DNA of 64,000 nt. Origin: Acidimicrobiaceae bacterium. Its GTDB lineage: Bacteria > Actinomycetota > Acidimicrobiia > Acidimicrobiales > RAAP-2. The stretch's first letter is position 1. Each line of letters starts with the position of its first letter. This document shows, piece by piece, positions 49,932 through 60,031 of this stretch. The stretch spans positions 38,226 to 102,225 of the forward strand of contig PKXA01000088.1 in the NCBI GenBank assembly GCA_003133325.1, given 5' to 3'. The translations under genes and the position numbers were made by a program. Under the pieces are notes generated by a model, which saw only the letters and a list, made by a program, of their open reading frames with translations, searched no databases and was not told the origin of the DNA.

Positions 49932-51155
49932 ATGCTGCGCTATCTGACCGCCGGAGAGTCCCATGGCCGAGCCCTGGTGGTGGTGGTGGAAGGGATGCCC
50001 GCCGGTCTGTTGGTGACGACCGAGGATATTCAACGTGGTCTGGCCCGACGGCGGTTGGGATTTGGGCGGGGCCCCCGCATGCGGTTCGAAGCCGACGAGG
50101 TGAGCCTGGTGGGGGGCATCCGCCACGGTCGCACCCTCGGGTCCCCGATCGCCATTGAGATCGGGAATACCGAGTGGCCGAAGTGGGAGGAGGAGATGTC
50201 CCCGGCTCCCGGACTGCCGTCCAAGGTACTCACCCAGCCTCGACCCGGCCACGCCGACCTGGCCGGAATGCTCAAATACGGACTGAACGATGCTCGCGAC
50301 GTCCTCGAGCGGGCCTCTGCCCGCGAAACGGCGGCCCGAGTGGCGGCCGGAACGCTGGCCAAATTGCTTCTGGGACAAATCGGCATCGATATCCTCAGCC
50401 ACATTGTCCAGGTCGGCCCCGAACGCTCCGAGGCCGGGATGCTGCCGGCCATGGCCGATCTGGGCCGGATCGACGAATCCCCGGTCCGATGTGCGGATCC
50501 GGAAGCTGGAGGGCGGATGGTGGCCGCCATCAAGGCGGCGGCCAAGGACGGGGACTCGCTTGGTGGTGTGGCCGAAATCATCGCCTACGGGGTTCCTGTC
50601 GGTCTCGGGAGCCACGTGCAGTGGGACCGTCGCCTGGACGCTTTGTTGGCCCAGGCGCTCATGAGTATCCAGGCCATCAAGGCGGTGGAGATCGGGGAGG
50701 GTCGGGCGCTTCCGGCGCTTCGCGGTTCGGTGGCCCATGACGCCATTCGGGTCGCCGACCCCGCCTCCGACGACCGACTGGCCGGCGAACTCGGAGGGGG
50801 TTACCTCCGGGACACCCACCGGGCCGGCGGGATCGAAGGGGGGATCTCCACCGGTTCCCCCATCGTGACCCGGGCCTCGATGAAGCCGTTGGCCACGTTG
50901 AACCGTCCGTCACTCGAGACGGTTGACGTGGTGACCAAGGAATCAACTGTGTCGTTCAAGGAGCGCACCGACGTAACGGCGGTGCCGGCCATGGGCGTGG
51001 TGGCCGAAACGATGGTGGCCTTGGTCCTGGCCGGGGAAGCGCTCCGTAAGTTCGGGGGCGACTCGGTGGCCGAGTTCCGGCGGAACCGTCAGGGATACCT
51101 GGAGGCGTTGGGAGAGACGCCCTCGGCGGCCTATGCACCGGTATCCGATGCCTGA
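49932..51155 (+). CDS. aroC: Chorismate synthase
   Basis: [57 protein letters not shown]. Confidence 0.97.
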   Translation: MLRYLTAGESHGRALVVVVEGMPAGLLVTTEDIQRGLARRRLGFGRGPRMRFEADEVSLVGGIRHGRTLGSPIAIEIGNTEWPKWEEEMSPAPGLPSKVLTQPRPGHADLAGMLKYGLNDARDVLERASARETAARVAAGTLAKLLLGQIGIDILSHIVQVGPERSEAGMLPAMADLGRIDESPVRCADPEAGGRMVAAIKAAAKDGDSLGGVAEIIAYGVPVGLGSHVQWDRRLDALLAQALMSIQAIKAVEIGEGRALPALRGSVAHDAIRVADPASDDRLAGELGGGYLRDTHRAGGIEGGISTGSPIVTRASMKPLATLNRPSLETVDVVTKESTVSFKERTDVTAVPAMGVVAETMVALVLAGEALRKFGGDSVAEFRRNRQGYLEALGETPSAAYAPVSDA

Positions 51156-51684
51156 CCGTTTGCTGCTGGTGGGGATGATGGGAGTGGGCAAGACCACTGT
51201 CGGGCGAATGGCCGCCGCCCGGCTCGGTTGGAAGTTCTTCGACTCCGATGCTCAGGTGCTGGCCGATACCGGCCGAACGGTGCCGGAGATCTTCGCCGAG
51301 GACGGGGAGGCGGTATTCAGGGCCGAGGAGAGCCGGGTACTGGCCGAGGCGGTCGCTGACAACGGTCCGGCGGTGATTTCGGTGGCGGGTGGAGCGGTTC
51401 TCTCCGGGGTCAACCGCGCCCTGTTGATGGCGTCGGGTGTCGTGGTGTGGCTACGGGCCGATCCGGCCACCCTGGGTCTCCGGGTGGGCAGTGGGGAGGG
51501 TCGCCCGCTGCTCGGGGACAATCCGGTGGAGTCGTTGGCCGCCCTCTACCAACTGCGTCGTCCCCTCTACGAATCGGTCGCCCGCCTGGTGGTCGACGTC
51601 GACGACCTCACCCCTGGCGAGGTGGTCGACCGGGTGCTGGCCGAGGCGGGCCTGGTGGGTGCCGGTCCCGGAGTTGGAACGTGA
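51133..51684 (+). CDS. aroK: Shikimate kinase
   Basis: [31 protein letters not shown]. Confidence 0.95.
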   Translation: MHRYPMPDRLLLVGMMGVGKTTVGRMAAARLGWKFFDSDAQVLADTGRTVPEIFAEDGEAVFRAEESRVLAEAVADNGPAVISVAGGAVLSGVNRALLMASGVVVWLRADPATLGLRVGSGEGRPLLGDNPVESLAALYQLRRPLYESVARLVVDVDDLTPGEVVDRVLAEAGLVGAGPGVGT

Positions 51685-52748
51685 TCACCATTCCGGTGGA
51701 GCTCGGTGATCGCCGGTACGACGTGGTGGTGGGTGATGGGGCTCGTCACCTGTTGGCGACCATGATTTCAGACGTCGTGCCGACTGCGGGGCAGGCCGCG
51801 GTGGTCACCCAGGCCGGGATTCCGGTGGAGGTGGATCCGGGACTTCCCTTCGAAGTGTTCACCGTGCCTGACGGCGAGGCGGCCAAGTCGCTCGGTGTGG
51901 TCGAAGAACTGTGCAGGGGTTTCGCCCGTGCGGGGATCGGCCGCGGCGACGTGGTGATCGCGGTCGGTGGAGGCGTGGTGACCGACGTGGCCGGATTCGC
52001 GGCTGCCTCGTTTCACCGGGGTGTCTCCTATGTGAACGTGTCGACGACGCTGCTCGGCCAGGTGGATGCGGCCATCGGAGGTAAGACCGGGGTCAATATC
52101 CCCGAAGGGAAGAATCTGGTCGGTGCGTTCTGGCAACCCAGGGCGGTGCTGTGTGACACCGAGGTGCTGTCCACCCTTCCGCGCCGGGAGTGGGCCTCGG
52201 GGCGAGGCGAGATGGCCAAGTACGCCTTCCTCGACTCCAGAGGCGATGCAGGTACCTCGGGCCAGCCTGGCGCATCGCTGCTCGATCTCGCGCTCGGCGA
52301 CCAGGTGGCCCGGTGTGTGAGCATCAAGGCCGAGGTGGTGGCGTCCGACGAACGGGAGGGTGATCGTCGGATGATCCTCAACTACGGGCACACCCTGGCC
52401 CACGCGTTGGAAGCGGCGGCTTTCGGACCCGACCGGAGGTGGGATCTGCGTCATGGCGAAGCCGTGGCCATCGGCCTGGTGTTCGCAGCTACGTTGGCCC
52501 GAAGGCTCGGACGCATCGACGACTCCCGGGTGACCATGCACCGCCGGGTGGTCCGAGGTCTTGATCTGTCCTGTGATCTGCCGGCCGGAGCGGACGCCGA
52601 GGAACTGGTGACCTTCATGGCCCGCGACAAGAAGGCGCATCATGATCTGACCTTCGTGCTCGATGGGCCCAACGGGCCCGAACCGGTGAGGGGCATCGAA
52701 CCAGCCGTGGTGGTCGCTACCCTGGCAGAGATGGAAAGGTCGTCATGA
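51681..52748 (+). CDS. aroB: 3-Dehydroquinate synthase (GTG start)
   Basis: AVGGGVVTDVAGFAAASFHRGVSYVNVSTTLLGQVDAAIGGKTGVN, NYGHTLAHALE. Confidence 0.96.
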   Translation: MITIPVELGDRRYDVVVGDGARHLLATMISDVVPTAGQAAVVTQAGIPVEVDPGLPFEVFTVPDGEAAKSLGVVEELCRGFARAGIGRGDVVIAVGGGVVTDVAGFAAASFHRGVSYVNVSTTLLGQVDAAIGGKTGVNIPEGKNLVGAFWQPRAVLCDTEVLSTLPRREWASGRGEMAKYAFLDSRGDAGTSGQPGASLLDLALGDQVARCVSIKAEVVASDEREGDRRMILNYGHTLAHALEAAAFGPDRRWDLRHGEAVAIGLVFAATLARRLGRIDDSRVTMHRRVVRGLDLSCDLPAGADAEELVTFMARDKKAHHDLTFVLDGPNGPEPVRGIEPAVVVATLAEMERSS

Positions 52749-53203
52749 GCTCGTCGGGACTCATCGTGCTGCTTTCGGGCCCCAACCTGAACATGTTGGG
52801 CGACAGGGAGCCGGCCATCTACGGGCCGGAGACGCTGGCCGACCACGTCGCGACTGCTACCGGTACCGCCGCCGAGCTGGGATTCGAACTCGAACACTTC
52901 CAGACCAATCACGAAGGTGGGCTGGTCGAAGCGGTGCAGGGAGCCAGGCGGAGAGCGGTGGCCATCATCATCAACGCCGGGGCCCTGACCCACACGTCGT
53001 GGTCGCTCCACGATGCCCTGGCGGCGTTCGAAGGGGTGGTGGTGGAGTTGCACCTCTCCAACCCTGCCTCCCGCGAACCGTTCCGGCATACCTCGGTGAT
53101 CGCCCCGGTGGCCGATGGGTGCATCGCCGGATTCGGGGGTTTGGGGTACTCCCTGGCCGTGGAGGCAACCCACCGACTCCTCATGGCGCGATCGGGGTCG
53201 TGA
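52745..53203 (+). CDS. aroQ: Type II 3-dehydroquinate dehydratase
   Basis: LSGPNLNMLGDREPAIYG, IIINAGALTHTSWSLHDAL, VELHLSNPASREPFRHTSVI. Confidence 0.96.
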   Translation: MSSSGLIVLLSGPNLNMLGDREPAIYGPETLADHVATATGTAAELGFELEHFQTNHEGGLVEAVQGARRRAVAIIINAGALTHTSWSLHDALAAFEGVVVELHLSNPASREPFRHTSVIAPVADGCIAGFGGLGYSLAVEATHRLLMARSGS

Positions 53204-54370
53204 GTGGCGGGGGTCGGGAAGCCCGATCAGCTTTCCCCGATGTCGGTGGTCGGACGCCTGGATCGATTGCGGAAGCTGTTCGACGAGGCCGGAGCGGAGG
53301 GTGGTGCCATCGAGGCGTTGCTGGTGACCACGCCGGCGAACATCCGCTGGCTCACCGGGTTCTCTGGCTCGGCCGGCCTTTTGCTGGTTACTGCGGGCCG
53401 CGCCGTGCTGACCACTGATGGGCGGTATCGGACCCAGTCGGCCGAACAAATTCGAGTTGCTGGAGTGGGCGATGAACTGGCCGTTGTGGTCGGAGGAGTT
53501 CAGGCTCAGCGTGAGGCGTTGGCCGGAGCCGCGGGATCGGCGCTGCACCTCGGCCTGGAGGCCGACGATGTGACGTGGGCCTCCCAACGCTCATGGGCCG
53601 ACGTCTTCGCATCCTCGGAACTGTCGGCGACCCGGGGGCTGATCGAGGGGCTACGGGTGGTCAAGGACGCCGACGAGATCATCAGGATGGAGCGGGCCGC
53701 GGCGATCGCCGACCAGGCATTGGCAGCCGTGTTGCCGATGCTGGCGGCGGCCGGGTCGGGCACCGGCGCTGCCGGTCCTCTGACCGAGTCCGGGTTTGCT
53801 GCCGGGCTTGACCACGCCATGCGCATGGCAGGGGCAGAGGACAGTGCGTTCGAGACCATCGTGGCCTCCGGCGAGAACTCGGCCAAGCCGCATGCTCGGC
53901 CGGGTGGCCGCCGAATAGAAAGGGGTGACCCGGTGGTCGTCGACTTCGGCGCCGTCTTCGATGGGTATCGCTCGGATATGACCCGCACCTTCTGTGTGGG
54001 TGGCGAACCCACCGGCGAGTTGGCCCGGGTGTTCTCGGTGGTGGCCGAATCCCAGCGCTGTGGGGTGGCGGCGGTGCGCCCGGGCGTGGAGACAGGATCG
54101 GTCGACCTGGTCTGCCGTCAGGTGATCGACGACGCCGGGTGGGGAGAACGGTTCGAGCACGGAACCGGCCACGGGGTCGGCCTCGATATTCACGAAGCCC
54201 CGTCGGTCGGGCCAGGGTCAACTGCTATCCTCGCCCCCGGCGCCGTGATCACTGTGGAGCCCGGTGTCTATGTGCCCGACACCGGTGGGGTCCGCATTGA
54301 GGACACCCTGGTAGTAACCGCGGACGGCAGCCGATCCCTCACTCAGTTCCCGAAAGAAGTCCCTGTCTGA
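53204..54370 (+). CDS. pepP: Xaa-Pro peptidase family protein (M24)
   Basis: VVVDFGAVFDGYRSDMTRTFCVG, GTGHGVGLDIHEAPSVGP, ITVEPGVYVPDTGGVRIEDTLVVT. Confidence 0.94.
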   Translation: MAGVGKPDQLSPMSVVGRLDRLRKLFDEAGAEGGAIEALLVTTPANIRWLTGFSGSAGLLLVTAGRAVLTTDGRYRTQSAEQIRVAGVGDELAVVVGGVQAQREALAGAAGSALHLGLEADDVTWASQRSWADVFASSELSATRGLIEGLRVVKDADEIIRMERAAAIADQALAAVLPMLAAAGSGTGAAGPLTESGFAAGLDHAMRMAGAEDSAFETIVASGENSAKPHARPGGRRIERGDPVVVDFGAVFDGYRSDMTRTFCVGGEPTGELARVFSVVAESQRCGVAAVRPGVETGSVDLVCRQVIDDAGWGERFEHGTGHGVGLDIHEAPSVGPGSTAILAPGAVITVEPGVYVPDTGGVRIEDTLVVTADGSRSLTQFPKEVPV

Positions 54371-54386
54371 TGAGAAATATCGCCTA

Positions 54387-54947
54387 ATGGCTGTCTCGAC
54401 CAACGACCTGCGCAATGGAATGACCATCGACCTGCCCGAAGGCTTGTTCGCGGTGGTGGAGTTCCAGCACGTGAAGCCGGGGAAGGGCGGCGCCTTCGTG
54501 CGCACCAAACTGAAGAACGTCCGAACCGGCGCGGTGATTGAACGCACCTACCGGTCCGACGAAAAGCTCGAGCAGGCCATCATCGATAAACGGGAGATGC
54601 AGTTTCTCTATCGGGACGGCGCCGACTATGTGTTCATGGACACGGTCTCCTTCGAACAGCTTCAGGTGACGACCGACTCCCTCGGTGACGCCGCCAACTA
54701 CCTGAAAGAAGGCGACGATGCCGTGCTCCAGTTCTACGGCACCGAGATCGTCGGGGTCGACCTGCCGGCCGCGGTGGAACTGACGGTCACCGAGACCGAG
54801 CCCGGGTTGCAAGGTGACCGCGTCTCGGGGGCACGCAAGCCAGCCACCGTGGAGACCGGCTTGGTGCTGCAGGTTCCGTTGTTCGTCAATCCGGGCGAGA
54901 AGATCAAAGTGGATACCCGGTCCGGGGAGTACCTGACCCGGGCCTGA
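54387..54947 (+). CDS. efp: Elongation factor P
   Basis: VVEFQHVKPGKGGAFVRTKLKNVRTGAVIERTYRSDEKLEQA. Confidence 0.97.
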   Translation: MAVSTNDLRNGMTIDLPEGLFAVVEFQHVKPGKGGAFVRTKLKNVRTGAVIERTYRSDEKLEQAIIDKREMQFLYRDGADYVFMDTVSFEQLQVTTDSLGDAANYLKEGDDAVLQFYGTEIVGVDLPAAVELTVTETEPGLQGDRVSGARKPATVETGLVLQVPLFVNPGEKIKVDTRSGEYLTRA

Positions 54948-55023
54948 GGAACCGAAGGAGGGCTGACATCGGCCAACCCCTCATCGGCCCACACGCTGCA
55001 CCCGCGCCTCACCGTGTTCCATC

Positions 55024-55419
55024 ATGGAGACCTCACCCAGACACCAGGCCCGGGAACGGGCGCTCTCGCTCATGTACGAGGCGGAGCTGAAGGGAAATCC
55101 TCCGTCGGAGATCCTGGGTGCCCTCATGGTGCCGCCCGATCCCTACACGGTGGAGTTGTTGACGGCGGTGGAGGAGAGACAGGCCGAGATCGACGACTTC
55201 ATCGACTCGGCCGCCATCGGATGGGACCTGGCTCGGATGGCGGTGGTCGATCGAAACGTCCTCCGTTTGGCGGTGGCAGAGCTGTTGGGCTCATCCGAGG
55301 TGCCCACGGCCGTCATCCTCAACGAGGCGGTGGAGCTGGCTTCGGGGTACTCCACCGACGACTCGGGGCGTTTCGTCAACGGGGTCCTGTCCACCCTGGC
55401 TGCCCGCATCCGGGATTGA
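55024..55419 (+). CDS. nusB: Transcription antitermination factor NusB
   Basis: RHQARERALSLMYEAELKG, VVDRNVLRLAVAELL, AVILNEAVELASGYSTDDSGRFVNGVLSTLA. Confidence 0.95.
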   Translation: METSPRHQARERALSLMYEAELKGNPPSEILGALMVPPDPYTVELLTAVEERQAEIDDFIDSAAIGWDLARMAVVDRNVLRLAVAELLGSSEVPTAVILNEAVELASGYSTDDSGRFVNGVLSTLAARIRD

Positions 55420-55454
55420 CGGGGGGACGGTCCGGCCCGTGCGGCCGGACCCGT

Positions 55455-56360
55455 TCATGCCGCGGCCACCTCGGCCCCGATCACAGACCTGGCACGGCGG
55501 TTCGAACGATCAAAGACCTCGCTCGGTCCCATGGCCCATCGCAGGGTGCGGCATAGCCCCCAGGCGGTGAAACGGTTGGCCACCAACTCGGGCCACGGTT
55601 GCCATATTCCCAACATGTGTGAGGCCCAATCGGGAATGATGGCTGTGGCGGCGCGGACCAAGGGGGTATACGCGGCCTGTTCCACCGGACCGCCGATGTT
55701 GGGCGCCAGCAGAAATTCGAGGCCTTTGGCAGCCTGTGCCCCGAACTCCAGTTCCGGCCGGATGGAGGCGAAATAGTCGTCGATCCCAATGGCATCGGTG
55801 GGGACGTCGGTTGCGCCCAGCCGGCGCGCCACTTCTGCCACCTCGGCGAAATATCGATCGATATCCGGTGCCCGCAGGGGTCGCACACCGAAGAGCTGGT
55901 GGGCTCGGAGGAACTGTGCATGTTCGGCCACGTGCACCCAGCGGAGGAGGTCGGGATCGGAGGCGGCATAGGGAACGCCGTCGGGACGGACTCCTGATAC
56001 CGACAGATGCACGTGTTTGACAATCTCGATGAGCTTCTCCGCCGTAGCCGTAGATCCGAAGATGGTGCCGCCCACAAAGGTGCCGGTTCGCTGGAGTCGG
56101 CCGAGCGGATCCTCCTCGTAGACGGAAAAATCGGCCACACCGGCCATGGCCCCGGGATGAAGGGTCTGAAGCAATAGGGACGACACCCCGCCGATGAGCA
56201 TGGCGGGCATGTCCGAGTGCACCCGCCAGGTGACCGAGTCCGGTCCGAACAGGCCCGGATCACCAGGGGAGTCGTCGAACGACACCAGCGGGCCACCGAA
56301 CTTGCTGCGCAATGCCGATGCCATCATCCCGCGGATCGGGCCCATGGGGTCGAGTTCCAT
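55455..56360 (-). CDS. DUF2236 (MpaB-like oxygenase) family protein
   Basis: GGVSSLLLQTLHPGAMAGVADFS, DPLGRLQRTGTFVGGTIFGS, DLLRWVHVAEHAQFLRAHQLF. Confidence 0.9.
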   Translation of the reverse strand: MELDPMGPIRGMMASALRSKFGGPLVSFDDSPGDPGLFGPDSVTWRVHSDMPAMLIGGVSSLLLQTLHPGAMAGVADFSVYEEDPLGRLQRTGTFVGGTIFGSTATAEKLIEIVKHVHLSVSGVRPDGVPYAASDPDLLRWVHVAEHAQFLRAHQLFGVRPLRAPDIDRYFAEVAEVARRLGATDVPTDAIGIDDYFASIRPELEFGAQAAKGLEFLLAPNIGGPVEQAAYTPLVRAATAIIPDWASHMLGIWQPWPELVANRFTAWGLCRTLRWAMGPSEVFDRSNRRARSVIGAEVAAA

Positions 56361-56387
56361 GTCCGTTCCTCCCGGAGAATCGAGGAT

Positions 56388-56413
56388 ATTAACTACCATT
56401 GGTAGGTTATACT
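56388..56413. promoter_or_regulatory. Putative TetR operator plus -10 element in divergent intergenic region
   Basis: Imperfect inverted repeat AACTACCATTGGTAGGTT (56391-56408) and TATACT (56408-56413) 6 nt before ATG 56420. Confidence 0.55.
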
Positions 56414-56419
56414 GGATCA

Positions 56420-57106
56420 ATGGGAGAGACCGTCATTTCGTCCCGACCGACCCGCCGGGGACGGCCCCCCGGGCCTCGGCCCGATCCCGTACAGCGTCGC
56501 CGTCAACTCGTGACGGTGGCTCGAGTGGCCATCGCCCGGTTGGGACCCGATGCGTCGATGACGGCCATCGCCGGGGCGGCGGGCTATACCAAACCGGCAC
56601 TGTATGCAGCGTTCAAGGACAAGGCGTCGCTGGCCGACGCACTGGCGGCGGAGGTGTCGGGTGAGCTGGCCCTGCGCATCGGGACCCTGGTGTCGGAAGA
56701 GACTGAACTTCCCGTGGCGCTGCGGGGGGCCATCGATGCCTTCTGCCAATTTGTGGAAACAGAGCCCGCCCTCTTCAGGTTCCTGGTGCAGGGAGCGGCA
56801 GGGTTCGGCCGTTCCCTTGGTGACCGCCGATTGCTCGTATCGGTGGGCGAGGTGGTGGGCTCCATGATGGCGGATGGCCTCCGCGGCTCGGGGGCCGACC
56901 CCTCTCCAGCCGCCACCTTGGGCTACGCCCTGATGGGATCGGTCTTCATGGCCGCCGACTGGTGGGTGGACTCGAGGACCGTGTCACGGGCCGAGTTGGT
57001 CGATCAATTGACCATGTTCGCGGGTAGCGGACTGGCGGCGTTCGCGGGTCCATCGGCCCAGGGGACCGGCAGCGACCCGGGAGCGACAGGTGAGGCGCAC
57101 GACTGA
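56420..57106 (+). CDS. TetR family transcriptional regulator
   Basis: AGAAGYTKPALYAAFKDKASLADALAAEV helix-turn-helix. Confidence 0.9.
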   Translation: MGETVISSRPTRRGRPPGPRPDPVQRRRQLVTVARVAIARLGPDASMTAIAGAAGYTKPALYAAFKDKASLADALAAEVSGELALRIGTLVSEETELPVALRGAIDAFCQFVETEPALFRFLVQGAAGFGRSLGDRRLLVSVGEVVGSMMADGLRGSGADPSPAATLGYALMGSVFMAADWWVDSRTVSRAELVDQLTMFAGSGLAAFAGPSAQGTGSDPGATGEAHD

Positions 57107-57115
57107 CACTCGCGG

Positions 57116-57121
57116 TATAGT
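57116..57121 (+). promoter_or_regulatory. Candidate -10 element (TATAGT) of the pyr operon
   Basis: Located 10 bp after the TetR stop; implied TSS is at the base of the PyrR hairpin; no clear -35. Confidence 0.45.
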
Positions 57122-57126
57122 CGACT

Positions 57127-57167
57127 TCTGACCGTGAAGCGGGTCCCGTGAGGCCCGAACGGACAGG
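57127..57167 (+). promoter_or_regulatory. PyrR-binding RNA hairpin in the pyrR leader
   Basis: Loop UCCCGUGAGG (57144-57153) closed by CGGG/CCCG, purine bulge GAAG, lower stem CCGU/ACGG and extension UCUG/CAGG overlapping the SD. Confidence 0.85.
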
Positions 57168-57175
57168 AGGAGCCG

Positions 57176-57745
57176 GTGGCCGAACGCGAACGCAGTCATA
57201 CCCGACCGCGGGGTGCAGTGTTTGTCCCCAGAGCCCAAGTGATGTCGGCATCCGACGTCCACCGAGCCATCACCCGGATGTCCCACGAGATCGCCGAGCG
57301 CAATCGGGGACTCGATCATCTGGTCCTGATCGGGCTCCAAACCGGTGGGGTTCCCCTTGCCGAGCGCTTGGCGGCCAGCCTCGAGGCCGTGGAGGGCACC
57401 ACCATCCCGGTGGGCATCCTCGATGTCGCCTTCTATCGCGATGACATCGGCCTGCGCCCGGTACTGCCCGAGGCGGTAACCGACATCAGTTTTGATCTGA
57501 CCGGGGCCACCGTGGTGTTGGTCGACGACGTGCTCTTCACCGGACGGACCATTCGGGCCGCTCTCAACGCGGTCAGCGAGTATGGACGGGCCCAGGCCGT
57601 GCAGTTGGCGGTCATGGTCGACCGGGGCCACCGTGAACTGCCAATCCGGCCCGACTACGTGGGAAAGAACCTCCCCACCCGACGCGACGAGATGGTCGAC
57701 GTCACCGAAGACGGTGTGGCGATCGGGGATGTGGTGGGTCGATGA
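57176..57745 (+). CDS. pyrR: Pyrimidine operon regulator / uracil phosphoribosyltransferase PyrR (GTG start)
   Basis: HRAITRMSHEIAERNRGLDHLVLIGLQTGGVPLAERLA, VVLVDDVLFTGRTIRAALNAV, VDRGHRELPIRPDYVGKNLPT. Confidence 0.97.
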   Translation: MAERERSHTRPRGAVFVPRAQVMSASDVHRAITRMSHEIAERNRGLDHLVLIGLQTGGVPLAERLAASLEAVEGTTIPVGILDVAFYRDDIGLRPVLPEAVTDISFDLTGATVVLVDDVLFTGRTIRAALNAVSEYGRAQAVQLAVMVDRGHRELPIRPDYVGKNLPTRRDEMVDVTEDGVAIGDVVGR

Positions 57746-58722
57746 AGTCGGTGGATCAGTTCCCTCACCACCTCTTGAGCATCGACGACCTCGGCTCCGA
57801 CGGCATCGCCGAGGTCTTGCGGGTGACTGACTCATTTGTGGAGGTCGGCCACCGGGCAAATCCGAAAGTGCCGGCCCTGCGGGGTCGGACGGTCGCCACC
57901 TTGTTCTTCGAGGACTCGACCCGGACCCGGGTCTCGTTCGAGACGGCGGCCAAGCGGCTGTCGGCCGACGTGCTCTCGTTCGCGGTCGGATCATCTTCGG
58001 TGAGGAAAGGCGAGTCACTCCGCGACACGGTGGAGACCATCGAGGCGATGGGAATCGACGCCATCATCATTCGCCACCCGTCCTCGGGAACCCCGACCCA
58101 GGTTGCCGGCTGGATCACCAACTCGTCTGTGATCAACGCCGGGGACGGCTGGCACGAGCACCCGACCCAGGCTCTCCTCGACCTCTATACGGTCCGCCAG
58201 GCGTTGGGTGGTGGCGATGAGGGTATGGATCGGTTCAAGAGCCTGCAGGTGGTCATCGTTGGGGACATCCGTCACAGCCGGGTGGCCCGTTCGCAGGTGG
58301 CCGCCTACGCCGCCCTGGGGGCCGCGGTGACGCTGGTGGCGCCACCCACCCTGCTTCCTCCCTCGATCGACGGGTGGCCCATTGCCGCGGTCAGCCACGA
58401 CATCGACAAAGAGCTCCCCTCCGCCGACGTCGTATCGCTGCTTCGGCTGCAGTCCGAACGGGGGAGTGGTGAGTTTGTGCCCAGCCTCCGCGAGTACACG
58501 ACCCGGTTCGGGTTGACCGGGCGCCGGGCGGCAATGCTGAAACCCGAGACGCTGATTCTTCACCCTGGGCCCATGGTGCGAGGGGTCGAGATTGCCTCGG
58601 AGGTAGCCGACCTGCCTGCCGCCCACATCACCGGACAGGTGAGCAATGGGGTGGCGGTGCGGATGGCCGTGCTGTTTCTGATTCTGGGACAGAGCCCGGC
58701 CGAAGGAAGTTCCGATGTCTGA
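57742..58722 (+). CDS. pyrB: Aspartate carbamoyltransferase catalytic subunit
   Basis: TLFFEDSTRTRVSFETAAKRLSAD, DGWHEHPTQALLDLYT, HPGPMVRGVEI. Confidence 0.97.
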   Translation: MKSVDQFPHHLLSIDDLGSDGIAEVLRVTDSFVEVGHRANPKVPALRGRTVATLFFEDSTRTRVSFETAAKRLSADVLSFAVGSSSVRKGESLRDTVETIEAMGIDAIIIRHPSSGTPTQVAGWITNSSVINAGDGWHEHPTQALLDLYTVRQALGGGDEGMDRFKSLQVVIVGDIRHSRVARSQVAAYAALGAAVTLVAPPTLLPPSIDGWPIAAVSHDIDKELPSADVVSLLRLQSERGSGEFVPSLREYTTRFGLTGRRAAMLKPETLILHPGPMVRGVEIASEVADLPAAHITGQVSNGVAVRMAVLFLILGQSPAEGSSDV

Positions 58723-60031
58723 GCCGAACCGGTCTCATTCCACCCTCATCATCACGGGTGGCATCGTGATCGATGCCACCGGTGAGCGCCGGGCCGACGT
58801 GGTTGTCGCCAGCGGCCGGATCCAAGAGGTAGGCGAGGGGCTGGTGGTTCCCACCGGGGCCACCGTCCTCGAAGCCGGAGGCTGCGTGGTTTCACCCGGA
58901 TTGGTCGACCTCCACGCCCATCTTCGCGAACCGGGCCAGGAGGAGGCCGAGACCATAGAGACCGGCACCCGTGCCGCGTCATTGGGTGGATACACCGCGG
59001 TGGTGGCGATGCCCAACACCAACCCGCCCCTCGACTCGGCGGACGCTGTTCGCAACGTCTTTGAGCTGGCCCGCACGGCCACTGCCCAGGTGGCGGTGGC
59101 CGGGGCCATCACCGTAGGCAGGGCAGGGCTGCGACTGGCCCCGATGGCCGAGTTGGCGGCCCTCGGGGTGCGCCTCTTTACCGACGACGGGGCCGGGGTG
59201 CAGTCGGCCGGCCTCATGCGTCGTGCCCTCGAGTACGCACGCGGCCTGGGGGCCACCCTGGCCCAGCATTGCGAGGACGGTTCCCTGGCCTGTGATGGCG
59301 CCATGCACGAGGGGGCCTGGTCGAGCCGGTTGGGTATCCCGGGCATGCCGGCTTTGGCCGAAGAAGTGATGGTGGCCCGGGATATCGCCCTGGCCCGGGT
59401 GACTGGATCTCGGATCCATTTCCTTCACTTGTCCACCGCGCCGTCGATCGAGTTGGTGAGGCAGGCCAAAGCCGCCGGATTGCCGGTGACCGCCGAAGTC
59501 GCCCCCCACCATTTTTCGCTGACCGATGCATGCGTGGCCGGCTATGACCCGGTGTTCAAGGTGAACCCGCCACTGCGACCCCAGTGCGATGTCGACGCGG
59601 TGAAGGCGGGACTCGCCGATGGGACGGTCGACGCCATCGCCACCGACCACGCCCCCCACGCCCCTGAGTTCAGGGACCTTCCCTTCGACCTGGCCCCCCC
59701 TGGCGTGCTCGGCCTGCAGACGGCGCTGAGCCTGGCCATCACCGAGATCGACCTTCCGCTCACCCGGATCCTCGCCCTACTGAGCTGGCAGCCGGCGGCC
59801 ATCGCCGGCCTGGACCCTTCGAACGGCGGAGGCCAAGGGGGCCTGATCACCCCCGGAGCCGAGTCGAACCTGTGCGTCATCGATCCCACCGCCACCTGGA
59901 CGGTTGACCCGATGACCCTCGCCAGCCGGAGCCGCAACACGCCCTACGCCGGTCGGACCCTCACCGGGCGGGTGCGACACACGGTGTTCAGGGGGGAGCC
60001 GGTGGTCATTGACGGTGAAGCGCAGCGATGA
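58715..60031 (+). CDS. pyrC: Dihydroorotase
   Basis: [57 protein letters not shown]. Confidence 0.96.
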   Translation: MSEPNRSHSTLIITGGIVIDATGERRADVVVASGRIQEVGEGLVVPTGATVLEAGGCVVSPGLVDLHAHLREPGQEEAETIETGTRAASLGGYTAVVAMPNTNPPLDSADAVRNVFELARTATAQVAVAGAITVGRAGLRLAPMAELAALGVRLFTDDGAGVQSAGLMRRALEYARGLGATLAQHCEDGSLACDGAMHEGAWSSRLGIPGMPALAEEVMVARDIALARVTGSRIHFLHLSTAPSIELVRQAKAAGLPVTAEVAPHHFSLTDACVAGYDPVFKVNPPLRPQCDVDAVKAGLADGTVDAIATDHAPHAPEFRDLPFDLAPPGVLGLQTALSLAITEIDLPLTRILALLSWQPAAIAGLDPSNGGGQGGLITPGAESNLCVIDPTATWTVDPMTLASRSRNTPYAGRTLTGRVRHTVFRGEPVVIDGEAQR

